Shown here piece after piece: positions 24,388 through 34,259 of a DNA stretch of 64,000 nucleotides. The notes under the pieces were generated by a model. That model saw nothing but the letters and a program-made list of their open reading frames with translations. It ran no database searches and was not told the DNA's origin. Origin of the DNA: Malus domestica (lineage: Eukaryota; Streptophyta; Magnoliopsida; Rosales; Rosaceae); contig NC_091661.1 in assembly GCF_042453785.1 (NCBI RefSeq), positions 26,651,501-26,715,500 of the forward strand, in the 5' to 3' direction. The position numbers and the translations under genes were made by a program. Every line of letters begins with the position of its first letter. The first letter of the stretch is position 1.

Positions 24388-25803
24388 ATGTCTTCTTCTT
24401 CATCAAGGATGATGTGGGAAATCGATCAGCAAGAGGAAGAATTGTTTAACCAATCTGAAGGAATGTTCAACCTTCAGATAGCCGAAAATGAGATGGAAGA
24501 GGATGAGGAGCGTAGAAGGAGAGATGACGAAACAAGAATGGCCAGAGCCTCACATTCCCGTCGAGTCATCCAGACTGTTGCTCAGATATGCAGGCCCAAC
24601 CGTTCAAGAAACCTTGATAGAAGCAGGCAACGACGGGGTGAAGAGCTGTTGGACGATTACTTTGTCCATAACAGTGCATTTCCTGATACGTACTTCAGAC
24701 GCCGTTTTAGAATGGAACGACATTTGTTCAACAGAATCATGACTGATGTTTGCAACCATGATTCTTACTTTGTACAAAAGAAGGATGCTTGTGGTGTTAT
24801 GGGTCTCCTGCCTGAGCAAAAAATCACTGCTGCGTTGCGGATGCTTGCGTATGGAGCATCTGCAGACCAAGTGGATGAGATAACGAGGATGGGGAAATCA
24901 ACCATTCTTGAGGCCCTGATGAGGTTTTGCGGAGCAGTCGAATCTTTGTACACCGCAGAGTACCTCCGAAAACCTACTCGCTGGGACTTGCAAAGGCTTC
25001 TGAAGAAGGGCGAGATGCGAGGTTTTCCTGGGATGATAGGAAGCATCGATTGTATGCACTGGACGTGGAAAAACTGTCCAAGTGCATGGCAAGGCGCATA
25101 TGGGGACAGAAAATGATCAAAATCTATCATTTTGGAGGCAGTGGCATCTTTTGATACATGGATATGGCACGCCTTTTTCGGGGTTCCGGGGGCTCAAAAT
25201 GATCTCAACGTCCTTGCCCAATCCCCAGTGTTCAACGACGTCCTGCAAGGAAAGGCACCAAAAGTCACGTACGTCGTCAACGGACGTAGGTACGAAGGGG
25301 CATACTACCTAGCTGACGGCATTTACCCACGGTGGGAAACATTTGTCAAAACAGTTCCACGTCCGCGAAGTGCAAAGGAAAAACACTTTGCAACCTGTCA
25401 AGAGGGGTGCAGGAAGGATGTGGAGCGTTGTTTTGGTATCCTTCAAGCTCGTTGGGCGATCGTCAGGGGTGCTGCCAGAATGTTCGATGTAGAGTCACTT
25501 CGATCCATCATGATGACGTGCATCATTCTTCACAACATGATTGTGGAAGATGAGTTCGATTATGATGCGGTTGATGAATATGAGCCAGAGGCAGACACGA
25601 TGAACAATTCAAGAACACGAATATATTTTGCGCATGATGCCACCGAAGAACCCGTGCAACACGACCCATTAGAAAGGGATGGACGTTACAATGAAAGGGT
25701 CATTCAACGATATACTGCACTTCAAAGGTCATCTATGCACATTGATCGACAAATTGACTTGATAGAGCACCAGTGGGCATTGAAACAAGCTGAAGATACT
25801 TAA
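24388..25803 (+). pseudogene. PIF/Harbinger transposase (DDE_Tnp_4), one in-frame stop
   Basis: Nuclease gene of the 23708-29393 element. The frame spans 472 codons. An acidic N-terminus leads into a helical region (RRRFRMERHLFNRIMTDVCN), then the catalytic core: GSIDCMHW with Asp221, FFGVPGAQNDLNVL with Asp272 and RKDVERCFGILQARW with Glu346, the DDE triad. A TGA at codon 243 (25114-25116) stands where relatives have Gly after YGDRK; reading is open on both sides in the same frame, so this is the only obvious lesion. There is no intron. The almost intact state suggests recent activity or recent loss. Confidence 0.93.
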
Positions 25804-26077
25804 GTTTATTTAGTATGTTTGTTTGTATTTGGTGTGTTTATGTAATTTTATTTGGTGTGTTTATGTAATTTTATTTGGTGTGAATTGTTTGGTGTGTTTA
25901 TGTAATTTTATTTGGTGTGTTTTTTGTAGTGAGTTTTTTATTATTTCGTATGTTTATGTAATTTTATTTGTTGTGAATTGTTTGGTGTGTTTATGTAATT
26001 TTATTTGGTGTGTTTTTTGTAGTGAGTTTTTTATTATTTCGTATGTTTATGTAATTTTATTTGGTGTGAATTGTTTG
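25804..26077 (+). repeat. Tandem TTTGGTGTGTTTATGTAATTTTA repeats
   Basis: A unit of about 24 bp recurs several times behind the transposase stop; a larger block of about 115 bp containing GTTTTTTGTAGTGAGTTTTT is itself duplicated. Non-coding. Confidence 0.85.
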
Positions 26078-26145
26078 GTTTAGGATTCATATAGCCGACC
26101 CCACTTAGTGGGAAAAGGCTTTGTTGTTGTTGTTGTTGTTGTTTG
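26078..26145 (+). mobile_element. 3' tail of an RTE-type LINE with (TTG)n
   Basis: GATTCATATAGCCGACCCCA followed by CTTAGTGGGAAAAGGCTT and a (TTG)n tail is the 3' end I know from plant RTE LINEs. It is severely 5' truncated and sits inside the Harbinger element, so it is younger than that element or travelled with it. Confidence 0.65.
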
Positions 26146-26364
26146 AATTGTTTGGTATGTTTATGCAATTTTATTAGGATAAATATATTACGAAATTAAA
26201 TACATGTACTCTCACTTTTAATAAAGTACTAACTTCAATAAAATGGAAACAACATAAATAATAAATTACATAAGTACCCTATTCCGATTACATGGAAACA
26301 ACATAAATAATAAATTACAACCCAAAGTGATTGGAAAACTATGGGCTCCGATTTCAAAAGTACC

Positions 26365-28626
26365 CTATTCCTCACCACTTAACCAATCTGTGGTGCTAGG
26401 ATCATCTTGTCTTGTTGTGCTAGGACCATCTTGTCTTGATCTCGCTTCTCTTGCACGCCTCCTTTGCACCACATCTCGCTTCTCCGACTGCCAAAAATAT
26501 GTAGAATTTGGAGATATCCCTTCTAAACGCGTGTTCATAATGTCACGATCTCGTTGTGCAATTCTTTCTTCTCTAAGCAACTCCCTTTCTTGCCTAAGTA
26601 GCTCTCTTTCCCTCTGTTCAGCTTGAAATGCTTGTTCAATAGCTGCAGCTTTTGCCTCATCTCTAGCCTTGCCAGCTTCATATTTCGCCAATTCCCGCGC
26701 CAACGTCAATTCACCTTGACGAGCAAGTTCTTGCATGTACTTTCCATAATCATTCTTGGAAGCACTCCCTTTCCTCTTTGAAGCCTTCTTACCTAGAGGC
26801 CTAATTGGATAACGGGTCGACCCCGACGCTTGTTCAGGAATGGGCGTTTCAGGCACTTCTTCTCCATCTTCTTCATCAACATGGGGGCCATGATCGGGTG
26901 TAGAGTGTGGAGGGGTGCTGTGTAGAGGGATGCTATTCATGCATACTTCTGGACCAACAGGCACAACTTTGAATTTAGGACAATCTTTAACAATATTCCA
27001 ACATTCCCACCGGGTGAATGATTTGTTTCTTGATTTGATTTTGGCACCATACCATGCTTGTGCTTGAAGTTGCTACAAATGATTAATAATGAAATTATTA
27101 GGTGACAAATAAATAATACAAACAAATGAATAATAATGAAATTATTAGTTAACAATTAAATAATACAAACAAATAATAATAATGAAATTATTAGGTCACA
27201 AATAAATAATACAAACAAATGAATAATAATGAAATTATTAGGTAACAAATAAATAATACAAACAAATGAATAATAATTTCATTATTAGGTAACAATTAAA
27301 TAATACAAACAAATAATAATAATGAAATTATTAGGTCACAAATAAATAATACAAACAAATAATAATAATGAAATTATTAGGTAACAAATAAATAATACAA
27401 ACAAATGAATAATAATGAAATTATTAGGTAACAATTAAATAATACAAACAAATAATAATAATGAAATTATTAGGTCACAAATAAATAATACAAACAAATA
27501 ATAATAATGAAATTATTAGGTCACAAATAAATAATACAAACAAATGAATAATAATGAAATTATTAGGTAACAATTAAATAATACAAACAAATAATAATAA
27601 TGAAATTATTAGGTCACAAATAAATAATACAAACAAATAATAATAATGAAATTATTAGGTCACAAATAAATAATACAAACAAATGAATAATAATGAAATT
27701 ATTAGGTAACAATTAAATAATACAAACAAATAATAATAATGAAATTATTAGGTAACAAATAAATAATACAAACAAATGAATAATAATGAAATTATTAGGT
27801 AACAATTAAATAATACAAACAAATAATAATAATGAAATTATTAGGTCACAAATAAATAATACAAACAAATAATAATAATGAAATTATTAGGTCACAAATA
27901 AATAATACAAACAAATGAATAATAATGAAATTATTAGGTAACAATTAAATAATACAAACAAATAATAATAATGAAATTATTAGGTCACAAATAAATAATA
28001 CAAACAAATAATAATAATGAAATTATTAGGTCACAAATAAATAATACAAACAAATGAATAATAATGAAATTATTAGGTAACAATTAAATAATACAAACAA
28101 ATAATAATAATGAAATTATTAGGTCACAAATAAATAATACAAACAAATAATAATAATGAAATTATTAGGTCACAAATAAATAATACAAACAAATAATAAT
28201 AATGAAATTAGGTCACAAATAAATATTGCAAACAAAGAAATAATACAAACAATTAGGTAACAAATAAATGAAACAAACAAATAATTATAATCAAATTAGG
28301 TAACAAAATAATAATACAAACAAATAATTATAATATATTCTTACCTCATCCGCATAATTTGCCCCACTTCGAACATTATTACTAGCTTGTGTCAAGGCAT
28401 CTCTCCACGTAGTAAAGGAATGACTAAGTATTTTCCAACGACTGGATATTGATTTTTTGGTTCTTTTCCCACTCATTTGCTCAACAAATTTGGTATGAAT
28501 TAAACTCCACATTTCTCGCAATTGCATCTCATTACCCGTAAGGGAATTATGAGTAACTTCAACCCAGCTAGTGCACAACGCAACATCTTCAAGAAGCGAC
28601 CAATTCGAACCTGCATCAGTAGCCAT
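26365..28626 (-). CDS. PIF/Harbinger ORF2, Myb/SANT-like DNA-binding protein
   Basis: Accessory protein of the transposon; in this superfamily ORF2 products help the transposase enter the nucleus and bind transposon ends. Two exons, 28345-28626 and 26365-27072, give 329 residues. Exon 1 carries the trihelix/SANT-like region (NWSLLEDVALCTSWVEVTHN and KKSISSRWKILSHSFTTWRD). Exon 2 continues AWYGAKIKSRNKSFTRWECW-NIVKDCPKF, then a proline- and histidine-rich linker, a basic patch (RPLGKKASKRKGSASKN) and a long charged coiled-coil segment (ERELLRQERELLREERIAQR). I see no stop or frameshift, so this gene looks whole. Its single intron (27073-28344) consists almost wholly of a minisatellite. Confidence 0.88.
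27075..28335. repeat. 46-bp minisatellite with a 139-bp higher-order period
   Basis: About 27 units of AATAATGAAATTATTAGGT plus CAAATAAATAATACAAACAA fill the ORF2 intron. Two unit types alternate: one with GGTCACAAATAAA and one with GGTAACAATTAAA. The second recurs near 27287, 27426, 27566, 27705, 27797, 27936 and 28075, that is every three units (139-140 bp) with one two-unit step (92 bp). Confidence 0.9.
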
Positions 28627-29393
28627 TTTGTGGAAAAAAATTGGATTGAAACCTTGAGAGAAAGATAGGAATTTAATTGAAAGTAGTTGAGAAAATATGA
28701 AATTGTGGTGTAAGGTAGATGGAGAAGAAGTGGTATTTATAGAAAAGTAAAAACAATTTTTTACAATTTTTTTTTCAGATTTTTTACATTTTTTTCGGAT
28801 TTTTTACATTTTTTTTTTAATTTTTATTCAAATAATTAATCTCTACCGTTGGATATAAAAAATTTGAATTCCAACACTCCAGATTGTGCCACGTGTCACA
28901 ACGGTAACTTTTCTTAATTTTAAAACTATTTTTTCTTTTTTTTTTTAAATTTATAAAGCAGATTAATATCAACCGTTGATCTCAGATCGAACGGTTGATA
29001 TTAAATCAGTTTTTTTTTTTTTTTTACCGTTGTAAATCGGATGGTTGTTATTAAAGATCCGTTACGATCGAACGGACCGTGGGAAGCCACGTGGCTTCCC
29101 AACGGTCACTGACGCGGCCACTTGCGCCTGAAATCTTGTCGGGCGACGCGCCCCCACTCGCGAGTGAGGGGCACGCGCCTGACACAAAAAAAATAAAAAA
29201 AAAGAGCCGGACCCAGCCCTTGCGTCACGCTGACGTCACTGGGCTTGGGCCACAGGCCTGTCGATTTTCCACGGGCCTTGAGCTCGGGCTCCCACCCTCA
29301 CTCGGGCCCTTCAACGCTGGAATTGGATTGACTGGCCCTCGGGCTCCCACATGGGGCCTGTCCCCCGTCCAAGTCCAATGGCTGGACTTGCTC
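28627..29393. other. Right terminal region of the Harbinger element
   Basis: ORF2 promoter and subterminal sequence. It contains CACGTG at 28890 and a perfect 20-bp palindrome at 29081-29100, then a GC-rich stretch (29100-29393) with CCCGGGC-like words. Open frames through it look incidental. Confidence 0.6.
29081..29100. promoter_or_regulatory. Perfect 20-bp palindrome around CACGTG
   Basis: GGGAAGCCACGTGGCTTCCC is its own reverse complement. It lies about 290 bp from the right transposon end and resembles the CACGTG sites near the left end, so it may be a subterminal protein-binding site. Confidence 0.7.
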
Positions 29394-29396
29394 TTA

Positions 29397-29577
29397 GCGG
29401 CGTCGTGGAAGTCGTCGAACTTAACCTCGACCAAATTACCACAGCTGCTATCAACCGCGTGTCGACACGTATTATTCAAAATTGTACTTTTTTCCTAAGG
29501 AATATAAGTTGCCTCCTCGCATGTCAATGGTGCGCCACCTGAGAGGGTTCTTACAGATGTTGAACCACACCTTGCAC
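29397..29577 (-). pseudogene. F-box/LRR copy 1, exon 1 part a
   Basis: Continues the broken gene of 23000-23704 on the other side of the Harbinger element. On the minus strand it encodes the counterpart of CRHAVDSSCGNLVEVKLDDF (copy 2), here reading VEVKFDDFHDA, and the LMWRTIDMRG region with differences near the start. It matches 44365-44560 of copy 2. It ends where the TRIM at 29578-30506 begins. Confidence 0.85.
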
Positions 29578-30506
29578 AATTTCAGGTAGACGAGCCGAGG
29601 GCTTACTCTAACAATACTAATATTGTCCTCACTTGGCTACCTGCTTAATCCGTCAAATGTGGGGTTTTAATACAAAAGACCTCGGTATTAATTAGAGTGT
29701 GGTGATTCTATTTAAAGGGTTTGTTCTCAAGCCTTCTTACAGATGTTGAACCACACCTTGCACAATTACTCCAACAATACCAATACTGTCCTCACTTGGC
29801 TACCTGCTTAATCCGTCAAATGTGGGGTTTTAATACAAAAGACCTCGGTATTAATTAGAGTGTGGTGATTCTATTTAAAGGGTTTGTTCTCAAGCCTTCT
29901 GGCCGATGTGGGATAAAGAAATTCTAACACTCCTCCGCACGTGAGACCACATTTTATGGGTCACACGTGAAGTTCCACACATCGGCAACCACGTCGAGCC
30001 AAGTCGGGGCTCACCCATTCACGTGGGGCCAATGGGGACCCACCCATTCACGTGGCATCTCTTGACCTACGTGGAGCCAAGTTAGGGCTCACCCGTTCGC
30101 GCGGGGCCAATGGGGACCCACCCATTCACGTGGCATCTCTTGGCCTACGTGGAGTCAAGTTGGGGCTCATTCGTTCGCGCGGGGTCAAAGGGGACCCACC
30201 CGTTCACTTGGCCTACGTGGAGCCAAGTTGGGGCTCATTCATTCGCGCGGGGTCAAAGGGGACCCCACTCGTTCACATGGATGTACGGGCTCGTCCCTTG
30301 GCTCTGATACCATGTTAAATTTCAGGTAGACAGGTCACGGGCCCACTCCAACAACACTTATATTGTCCTCACTTGGCTACCTACTCAATCCGTCAAGTGT
30401 GAGGTTTCAATACAACAGGCCTCGGTATTAGTTAGAGTGGGGTAATTCTATTTAAAGGGTTTCTTCTCAAGCCTTTTGGCTGATGTGGGACAAAGGAATT
30501 CTAACA
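29578..30506 (-). mobile_element. TRIM-type LTR retroelement fossil (non-coding)
   Basis: Short non-autonomous LTR element in minus orientation. The LTR at 30313-30506 (194 bp) begins TGTTAGAATTCC and ends TTTAACA on the minus strand, followed by TGGTATCAGAGCC, a primer-binding site matching initiator tRNA-Met. The other LTR occupies 29578-29929 and is preceded by a purine tract (GCGGAGGAG). The internal part (about 29930-30312) has no gene and holds three imperfect copies of a unit of about 80 bp (CACGTGG, GTGGGGACCC, GGCCTACGTGGAG words). The first LTR carries a partial tandem duplication that includes flanking F-box sequence. It is a broken, moderately old copy inserted in exon 1 of the F-box gene. 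Confidence 0.82.
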
Positions 30507-30600
30507 TCATCTGAGCGCTCGTCAGGATTTCAAAGGTTGTCAACCGTGAGAGTATCGATATTATAAGAGTCTTAGGCGATAGAATTCGTTTATATTTAGG
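30507..30600 (-). pseudogene. F-box/LRR copy 1, exon 1 part b
   Basis: GCTCGTCAGGAT, GGTTGTCAACCGTGAGAGTA and CTTAGGCGATAGAATTCG match copy 2 at 44580-44640 and 44850-44872. The sequence between GATATTATAA and CTTAGGCGATAG, which in copy 2 holds the F-box core and start codon, is missing, so copy 1 has lost its start. Confidence 0.8.
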
Positions 30601-30632
30601 ATACTAGAAGATGTTTATCATTTTGTGATTTT

Positions 30633-30735
30633 TTTTAACAATCGATATTATTTATATTAAAAGGGGAGAGGGTAGATTTAGCCTCACAATGAGTAAGCAG
30701 GTGAAGAAGAATACTACTAGACCGTAGTACTAAAT
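30633..30735 (-). mobile_element. tRNA-derived SINE fragment
   Basis: Truncated relative of the SINE at 43262-43437: shares TTTAGCCTCACAATG, AACAATCGATATTAT-like and ACTAGACCGTAGTACTAA. The internal B-box part is missing. Confidence 0.65.
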
Positions 30736-31800
30736 GGCAAGAAAAAAATATATTATGCAGTTTATTGTAAATAAACTGCACAAGTGGAGAGAATAAACAA
30801 GGGGTCGACGAATATGTTTACACTTGTTTTTAGTCTTTAGATTAATTCTCATCCAATGGTCTAAAATAAGGGGTAAGATGACTCAACCTCCAATGGTCTA
30901 AAATAAGGGGTATGATTACTCAACCTTAATTAAACGTGGCTGTACAAGGAAATAAAAATAAACTCCAACTAATCAAAATAATTTGAAAAATAATATTATG
31001 CTAAAAGAGTGAAAACCTCAGCCTTGCACCTGAGGTTTTCATGTAAATACAATGTTCATCATGGTAGTAGCTTGTAACTCAATTAGTTAAGGGTACATTC
31101 ACCTAGTTAAGGTTACATTCACCCTTACACCTAAAGTTCCTTTTCAATCCTCCTCCTGGTAGTTTCTGACGCGTTATGTTAAAACTAATGTAACTATCTA
31201 AGTCTTGGTTTTAGCACAGAGAAGAGAAGACTGCTGCCAAACGGAGCTTACGAGAAAATAAAAGGCTGGAGATCATTAAAAGATGAGTTCTAACGGATAC
31301 AAAGTCTAGAGCAGTGCAACAACCCCAGACAACTCAAATTATAGTTTTAGATGAGCATGAAGAGATAAGAGGGGTAGATAGAGGTTGGATAAAAGTAACT
31401 TTGAAACCTTTACTCACATTCACGAGTGTGAGAAAACGAGCAAACTATTTTGACCTACTCACCAATTCTCACATTAACCTGTTTAGTTTTGGGAAATCGA
31501 TAATACAAGAATATTTTGTACTTGAGAGTGTAAGAAAACGATCACACTGTTTTAACTTGTTGACCTAACTCACATTAACCTCATTTCAATCGATTTAGTC
31601 ATGTTCTCAAAACTTATAGTGGCAAATATTGTATTTACAACATGAAGGTTGTAAGATTAACCTAAATAGTGCTTCTACCATACATTTGTGTATAGTATAC
31701 CTTATTTTCCAAGTGTATCATATTTCTTAATATTCGACTCTTAAACGACTATCCAACCGTTAATTTTTTTTATTTATATATTTAATATTAGTAGAAAGCA
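30736..31800. repeat. Segmental duplication arm, copy 1 (pairs with 44980-46470)
   Basis: Shares long collinear stretches with the region downstream of F-box copy 2: TATGTTTACACTTGTTTTTAG, GATGAGTTCTAACGGATACA, GCAGTGCAACAACCCCA and TGTGAGAAAAC(G/C)AGC(A/G)AACTA. Non-coding as far as I can see. A 35-bp word (TCTAAAATAAGGGGTA) repeats near 30870 and 30897. Confidence 0.75.
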
Positions 31801-32302
31801 CTGTTCTAAAAAACGGCATAGGTGCTAGGCGGTGATGAGCCGAGACGTTTTCTTGCAAATCGGTTGGAAAAATCGAATCAGCTCTAGGAAGCTGCCTAGG
31901 CTGGGTAGGCAGGGTAGGCAGAGCTAGGCGGTTTTTTTTTATGAAATTAAAAAATAAAATAAAAAATCCTATATAAGCCTAAGTGGTTTAAAATTGTGAA
32001 CTTGTTGTACATTTGTCATCTTACAATACTCCTCACTATGGTTATATGACATATATGCTTAATGTGTTTTTAAAATTTGGACTTGTTGAATACTCTTTTT
32101 GCATTTTATCGTTTTTTTTTATTATCTTATTCATGGATTTCATACAAGTATAATTTTTTGTAAGTGTTAATATGCACTTATTTACAATATATACAAGAAA
32201 TTTACCTAAATCCACCTAGGTTGCCTAGGCGCCCACCTAACCTCCTAGGCACTAGGTACTAGCCCGCCGCCCGACTAGCGCCTAGCGTTTTTTAGAGCCT
32301 GT
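31801..32302. mobile_element. Mutator-like MITE with 9-bp target duplication
   Basis: Flanked by TAGAAAGCA (31792-31800) and TAGAAAGTA (32303-32311). Ends are inverted: TTCTAAAAAACGGCATAGGTG at the left, CTCTAAAAAACGCTAGGCGC reading in from the right. A 9-bp duplication points to the Mutator group. A truncated mirror-image copy lies at about 38820-39195, so the insertion predates the inversion that made the two arms. Confidence 0.7.
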
Positions 32303-32503
32303 TAGAAAGTATATATATATTTTTTGGTTGGGACAGGACAAAGCTCACTATTTTCTCTTCCAATCACGTCGTTGCTTTCATTTGACCAGATGTCCAAAGA
32401 TGGAAAGGTGAAAAATGAAAAAGGTGTGTGTCAGAGCATGAAAAAGTCGTGCATAAGAGCATATATATAAGTATAACCTCCTCTTTTCAGTTCAATACTC
32501 TTA

Positions 32504-33338
32504 GAGCAAGTCCACCCTTGTGGACTTTGCGCCAGCACCCAGCGCATTTATCCACTCAAATAAACAGTAACAGACTCCAATGAACAGTAATAGGTCAAGG
32601 CATCTCCACCCCTAAAACTAAATAGCCTAGTCAATTTTATTAAAATATTATTAATTTTTATTATAAAATAATAATTTTTATTAAAGTACTCTCTCGACTC
32701 TATTCTTCTTTTTCTTCCGTGATTTTCCAACTGTGATGTCAAGCACAGTTTCACCACTTTTTCTTCCCTTCTTCTTTTTCTTCTCTTCAAACCACCAAAA
32801 CCCATGTGAGATTAGCCAAGTTCGGCCCTACCCCACGAGCCGCAACCACCAAACGAACCCGACGACCCGCAATCCCCCCCAACCCTCCTCCCCGATCCCC
32901 TCACCCACTAGTGCGCCAACCAAAACTGCAAACCCTTCGCCGTCGATCCTCTCAATCCCCGGAGCTCCTCCGATTGCGACTGGTTCTCCGACGCCGCCTC
33001 CGATTCAGACCATGACGTCAGCTACTTCGTCACCGATCTATTCAATCGTTGCAGCTCCGAGCAACAGCCCAAGACCGAGAGGGAGAGTTTTGGATATGGA
33101 AGCTCGAGTTGGGGTGGTGGTGGAAGGAAAGCAGAGAGCTTCGAATTCAGCTCAAGGAGATGTGGCGGTATCGCCTGGCATCATGTAGGCCGGGCAAGAG
33201 CTCAGCACATTCTGAGCCGGCCTAGAGACCAGCTTGGGCTGGGTGCCAGCCTATCTGCTCGGCTGGAATGGATTGGCTGGGTGCCGGGCCAATAATTTGG
33301 CTGGGTGCTGGCCTAAAGGTTCCCCGGTGGAACTGCTC
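32504..33338. mobile_element. 835-bp Harbinger derivative with GC-rich captured sequence
   Basis: TTA target duplication at 32501-32503 and 33339-33341; ends GAGCAAGTCCACC and, from the right, GAGCAGTTCCACC. The empty site is visible in the other inverted arm (ACTCTTACAGCTGCACTCCC on the opposite strand near 38610), proving insertion. Inside, 32805-33190 is GC-rich and coding-like, unlike the AT-rich transposon ends; one frame reads SYFVTDLFNRCSSEQQPKTE-RESFGYGSSSWGGGG. This looks like a captured host exon piece (Pack-type transposon); the source gene was not identified. Confidence 0.85.
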
Positions 33339-33524
33339 TTACAGCTGCACTCCCCTCTCGGACAACACCCTCAGCCTCAAGCAGTCTCTGTCCCAACACC
33401 AAGATCTCATTGCCAACCCTCTCCCTCCCCTTTCCCCGGCCATCTTTCTGTCATATTCTGTTAAAACAAACGTAACAAAAGTCATCCAAAAGTTCACATT
33501 GCCAACATAAACTAATTGCAAACA

Positions 33525-34085
33525 TCTCTCTCTGTATCTCTTTGCTATTTTTTCTAATTATATATTTGTTTTCATTTGCTGCATTTTCAGATTAGGAATT
33601 TTTGTTGAATTTGTTAAAATAAAGTATAAATTTAATTAAAATGTTTAAATATTTGTTGAATTATAATTGTTTGTGGAAGTAAACTGATATTAGAAGTAGC
33701 AATTCAATTAGGTAGCATGGTGTTAGTTTTCCCATAATTAGGCTGCTACTTCTACTAATTACCGCGATCGAAACCGCTGATTTAATTCTTTGGTTTCAAG
33801 TTTTTGGATGTCTTGTTAATCTCAAGGTTTAAGCTCATGATTGTGTTTGTTTCCATGCCGAAATGCATTGTATTTCCTTCTACAAGAGAAATGTTGGTTA
33901 ATGTAGAAGGGATTTCTTTTTTCTCGCAGGTCATGTCAACCAACCGATTTGCTGCAGGGTTCTGGATGGTTGTAACTTGTAAGAGTTGAAGAAACTTATG
34001 GTTGAAACCACCTCAAATCAGGTAAACCTCAAATATTTACATCAATACCATCTAATCTAGTAGAGTAGAATTTTCTTATTCAAAT
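33525..34085 (+). pseudogene. MnSOD gene fragment, copy in left arm
   Basis: Collinear with the intact MnSOD gene from just inside intron 1 onward (49785-50655): CATTTGCTGCATT, ACTGATATTAGAAGTAGCAA, CCGAAATGCATTG and CTCGCAGGTCATGT, then shortened remnants of exon 2 (GGTCATGTCAACC), exon 3 (CAGGGTTCTGGATGG) and exon 4 (GGTTGAAACCAC) joined by deletions. Exon 1 and exons 5-6 are absent. Because intron sequence is kept, it arose from DNA duplication, not from a transcript. Confidence 0.9.
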
Positions 34086-34259
34086 TTAAGTAATGCCTTT
34101 TAAAACTGAAACAAAAATGAGTTTGAAGTGTCAACCCAGATAGTGCTTAAAGTGTTGATTTATCCCAAAAGCCTAGATAAAATCCTACTAACTGCTCTGA
34201 TACAAACAAACACTTTTAAGTTAGCAAGTCTGTCATCATTTTCTGACTTGAACTAGTTA

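Larger units (their letters stand above)
23708..29393. mobile_element. PIF/Harbinger DNA transposon, 5.7 kb, full length
   Basis: Flanked by a TTA target duplication (23705-23707 and 29394-29396). Terminal inverted repeats match at 12 of 14 positions: GAGCAACTCCACCC at the left, and GAGCAAGTCCAGCC on the opposite strand at the right. Removing the element and one TTA restores GACATTAGCGGCGTCG, nearly identical to the uninterrupted paralogue near 44365, so the borders are exact. It carries a transposase (24388-25803, +) and a Myb/SANT-like ORF2 (26365-28626, -) in convergent arrangement, the usual two-gene plan of the superfamily. Extras inside are a 72-bp-spaced CACGTG array, a LINE tail and a 1.25-kb satellite in the ORF2 intron. 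A single stop in the transposase makes this copy non-autonomous unless it is helped in trans. Confidence 0.93.

Noticed and set aside
27075-28335. CRISPR-like array
   Set aside because: Repeats are contiguous without unique spacers and lie in a plant transposon intron.
29578-30506. Assignment of the TRIM to the Cassandra family
   Set aside because: No 5S rRNA-like promoter words were seen in the LTRs; only LTR ends, PBS and purine tract support the TRIM class.
33340-33460. Leader-like segment (SDNTLSLKQSLSQHQ) as the start of a lectin receptor kinase
   Set aside because: The resemblance is short and no kinase or lectin domain follows.
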